Shown here one piece after another: positions 62,186 through 64,000 of a DNA stretch of 64,000 nucleotides. Below the pieces are notes generated by a model that was given only the letters and a program-made list of their open reading frames with translations, made no database searches and was not told where the DNA came from. This DNA comes from Leisingera caerulea DSM 24564. GTDB taxonomy: Bacteria; Pseudomonadota; Alphaproteobacteria; Rhodobacterales; Rhodobacteraceae. The stretch covers positions 2,985,217 through 3,049,216 of the forward strand of contig NZ_KI421513.1 in the NCBI RefSeq assembly GCF_000473325.1. Direction: 5' to 3'. Position 1 is the stretch's first letter. Each line of letters begins with the position of its first letter. The position numbers were made by a program, and so were the translations under genes.

Positions 62186-63289
62186 ATGGCCCTGATTTCC
62201 CCGTCGCGCCGCCTTCGGCGCACCCCGTTCTCCGATGGCGTCGAAGCCGCCGGCGTCAAGGCCTATACGGTCTACAACCGGATGCTGCTGCCCACTGTTT
62301 TTGACAGCGTGGAAGCCGACTACCGCCACCTGAAACAGCATGTGCAAGTCTGGGACGTGGCCTGCGAGCGCCAGGTGGAGCTGCGCGGCCCAGACGCCGG
62401 ACGGCTGATGCAGATGCTGACGCCCCGCGATCTGCGCGGCATGACGGCAGGGCAGTGTTTCTACGTGCCCATCGTCGACGAGACCGGCGGCATGCTGAAC
62501 GATCCTGTGGCGGTCAAGCTGAGCGACGACCGCTGGTGGATTTCGATTGCCGACAGCGATCTGCTGTTGTGGGTCAAGGGCATCGCCAACGGCTGGCGGC
62601 TGGATGTGCTGGTGGACGAGCCCGACGTCTCGCCGCTCGCCATTCAAGGCCCCCGCGCGGACGACCTGATGGACCGCGTCTTTGGCGAGGACGTGCGCAA
62701 GATCCGCTTCTTCCGCTTCGGCATCTTCCAGTTCGAGGGCCGCGACATGGTGATCGCGCGCTCAGGCTATTCCAAACAGGGCGGCTATGAGATCTACCTT
62801 GAAGGCGGCGACCTTGGGATGCCGCTGTGGAACCGGCTGTTCGAAGCGGGCGAGGATCTGCAGGTCCGGGCCGGCTGCCCCAACCTGATCGAGCGGATCG
62901 AGGGCGGGCTGCTGAGCTACGGCAACGACATGACCGACGACAATACCCCGCATGAATGCGGGCTTGGCAAGTTCTGCAATACTCACACGGCAATTGGCTG
63001 CATTGGCCGCGACGCCCTGCTGCGGGTGGCCAAGGAGGGCCCGGTGCAGCAGATCCGCCCGATTGCGATCGACGGCGATGCGGTGCCGGGCTGCGACCGG
63101 CCCTGGCCGGTCTTTGCAAATGGCAAGCGGGCGGGGCAGGTGACGTCCGCCGCCTGGTCACCGGACTTTGAGACCAACGTTTCGATCGGCATGATCCGCA
63201 TGACCCATTGGGATGCGGGCACGAAACTTGAGGTGGAGACACCTGACGGTATGCGCACAGCCACCGTGCGCGACACATTCTGGATTTAA
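62186..63289 (+). CDS. dmdA: dimethylsulfoniopropionate demethylase
   Basis: 367 residues. DmdA transfers a methyl group from DMSP to tetrahydrofolate. SPSRRLRRTPFSDGVEAAGV, YTVYNRMLLPTVFDSVEADY, VQVWDVACERQVELRGPDA, SPLAIQGPRADDLMDRVFGE, RSGYSKQGGYEIYLEG and GLLSYGNDMT match the Ruegeria-type DmdA closely, which sets it apart from general GcvT proteins. GGGAGGA precedes ATG 62186. acuI follows 11 bases later. Confidence 0.92.
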   Translation: MALISPSRRLRRTPFSDGVEAAGVKAYTVYNRMLLPTVFDSVEADYRHLKQHVQVWDVACERQVELRGPDAGRLMQMLTPRDLRGMTAGQCFYVPIVDETGGMLNDPVAVKLSDDRWWISIADSDLLLWVKGIANGWRLDVLVDEPDVSPLAIQGPRADDLMDRVFGEDVRKIRFFRFGIFQFEGRDMVIARSGYSKQGGYEIYLEGGDLGMPLWNRLFEAGEDLQVRAGCPNLIERIEGGLLSYGNDMTDDNTPHECGLGKFCNTHTAIGCIGRDALLRVAKEGPVQQIRPIAIDGDAVPGCDRPWPVFANGKRAGQVTSAAWSPDFETNVSIGMIRMTHWDAGTKLEVETPDGMRTATVRDTFWI

Positions 63290-63300
63290 GGAGAAGGCAG

Positions 63301-64000
63301 ATGTTCAACGCTTTGGTTGTGAACAAGGACGAAGAGAGCGGCAAGACCTCCGCCGCGGTCGAGCAGATCAGCCTCGATCAGCTGCCCGAGGGCGAGGTGA
63401 CCGTAGCGGTGGAATATTCCACCGTGAACTACAAAGACGGGCTCTGCATCGGGCCGGGCGGCGGTCTGGTGCGCAAGTATCCGCATGTGCCGGGCATTGA
63501 TTTTGCCGGCACGGTCGAGGCGTCCTCAGACGACCGTTACAAGCCCGGCGACAAGGTGGTGCTGACCGGCTGGCGTGTGGGCGAGGCCCATTGGGGCGGC
63601 TACAGCCAAAAGGCCAACGTGCGCGCCGACTGGCTGGTGCCGCTGCCAGAGGGGCTGGACAGCCGCCAGGCAATGGCTGTGGGCACCGCGGGCTTTACTG
63701 CGATGCTGGCGGTGATGGCGCTGGAGGACCACGGGCTGGAGCCGGGCCACGGGCCGGTGCTGGTGACAGGCGCGGCAGGCGGTGTCGGGTCGGTGGCCAC
63801 TGCAATCCTGGCCAATCTCGGCTATGAGGTGGCTGGCGTCACCGGCCGCCCGGAAACCGCGGACTACCTGAAGTCCCTCGGCGCAACCCAGATCGTGGCC
63901 CGCGAGGAGATCAACGAAACCACCAAGCGGCCGCTGGAAAGCGAAACCTGGGCGGGCTGCGTGGACGCCGTTGGCGGCGCCATGCTGGCGCGTGTGCTGG
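63301..64000 (+). CDS. acuI: acrylyl-CoA reductase AcuI, cut by the window end
   Basis: The first 233 residues of an MDR/YhdH-type NADPH-dependent reductase: EVTVAVEYSTVNYKDGLCIG, PGIDFAGTVEASSDDRYKPG, GWRVGEAHWGGYSQKANVRA, the nucleotide-binding VTGAAGGVGSVA, and TGRPETADYLKSLGA. AcuI reduces toxic acryloyl-CoA made in DMSP breakdown, and dmdA-acuI is the common roseobacter pairing. AAGGAGA precedes ATG 63301. The 3' part lies beyond the window. Confidence 0.93.
   Translation, partial: MFNALVVNKDEESGKTSAAVEQISLDQLPEGEVTVAVEYSTVNYKDGLCIGPGGGLVRKYPHVPGIDFAGTVEASSDDRYKPGDKVVLTGWRVGEAHWGGYSQKANVRADWLVPLPEGLDSRQAMAVGTAGFTAMLAVMALEDHGLEPGHGPVLVTGAAGGVGSVATAILANLGYEVAGVTGRPETADYLKSLGATQIVAREEINETTKRPLESETWAGCVDAVGGAMLARVL

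Noticed and set aside
60680..62647. 655-residue ORF antisense to DUF2182, DUF1326 and dmdA
   Set aside because: His/Arg/Gln-rich shadow of well-supported genes caused by high GC third positions.

Overview
The window looks like chromosome of a marine Roseobacter-group alphaproteobacterium (Rhodobacteraceae, near Leisingera/Phaeobacter/Ruegeria). Supporting signs are high GC, a two-piece permuted ssrA whose tag reads ANDNRAPVALAA, the DMSP genes dmdA and acuI, alphaproteobacterial sspB, the F1-ATPase zeta inhibitor (DUF1476), and a split methionine-synthase-type set (homocysteine methyltransferase, separate corrinoid protein, DUF1638).

Layout. 1-5.8 kb: TfoX C-terminal protein, a P450, and a regulatory module (LuxR-type response regulator divergent from a periplasmic molybdopterin-fold protein and a hybrid histidine kinase). 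5.87-21.35 kb: a 15.5-kb island bounded by 47-bp direct repeats of the 3' part of tRNA-Asn. It carries a tyrosine integrase, two excisionase-like HTH proteins, a Prim-Pol/VapE-type replication protein, a cluster of GTTGAY iterons, a TerS-like protein, a PLD-fold nuclease, several unknowns and a CBASS locus (E2-like/SEC-C protein, CD-NTase, divergent Cap15-like effector). This is the architecture of a phage satellite with defence cargo. 21.3-24.6 kb: tandem tRNA-Asn genes, an MBL hydrolase, an EnvZ-like kinase and a frameshifted GTA-spike-like gene. 24.67-30.52 kb: a second, AT-richer island at a tRNA(CAT), with a large serine recombinase at its right end and a TIR-like protein plus a three-gene operon ending in a PD-(D/E)xK nuclease as cargo. 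The recombinase ORF runs into the tRNA, so integration appears to replace its C-terminus.

30.7-58.8 kb is core genome: purM-purN, rnd, sufE, DUF1638/corrinoid/bmt with a radical SAM protein and acyP between, DUF1476, purC-purS-purQ, dctB-dctD (DctD lacks GAFTGA), rne, tusA, ccdA, an alpha/beta-hydrolase-like membrane protein coupled to a P450, fumC-DUF4169-RHH, sspB and chrA. 59-64 kb: ssrA, a small paralogous protein, a GntR regulator divergent from DUF2182-DUF1326-dmdA-acuI, with a perfect 15-bp tandem repeat in the divergent promoter. acuI runs off the window.

How the genes work together: the two islands add anti-phage functions (CBASS, TIR, nucleases) to tRNA loci. The host genes cover purine synthesis, one-carbon/methionine and sulfur metabolism including DMSP demethylation, RNA processing and C4-dicarboxylate sensing. 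Function calls rest on motif reading of translated sequence without database searches.
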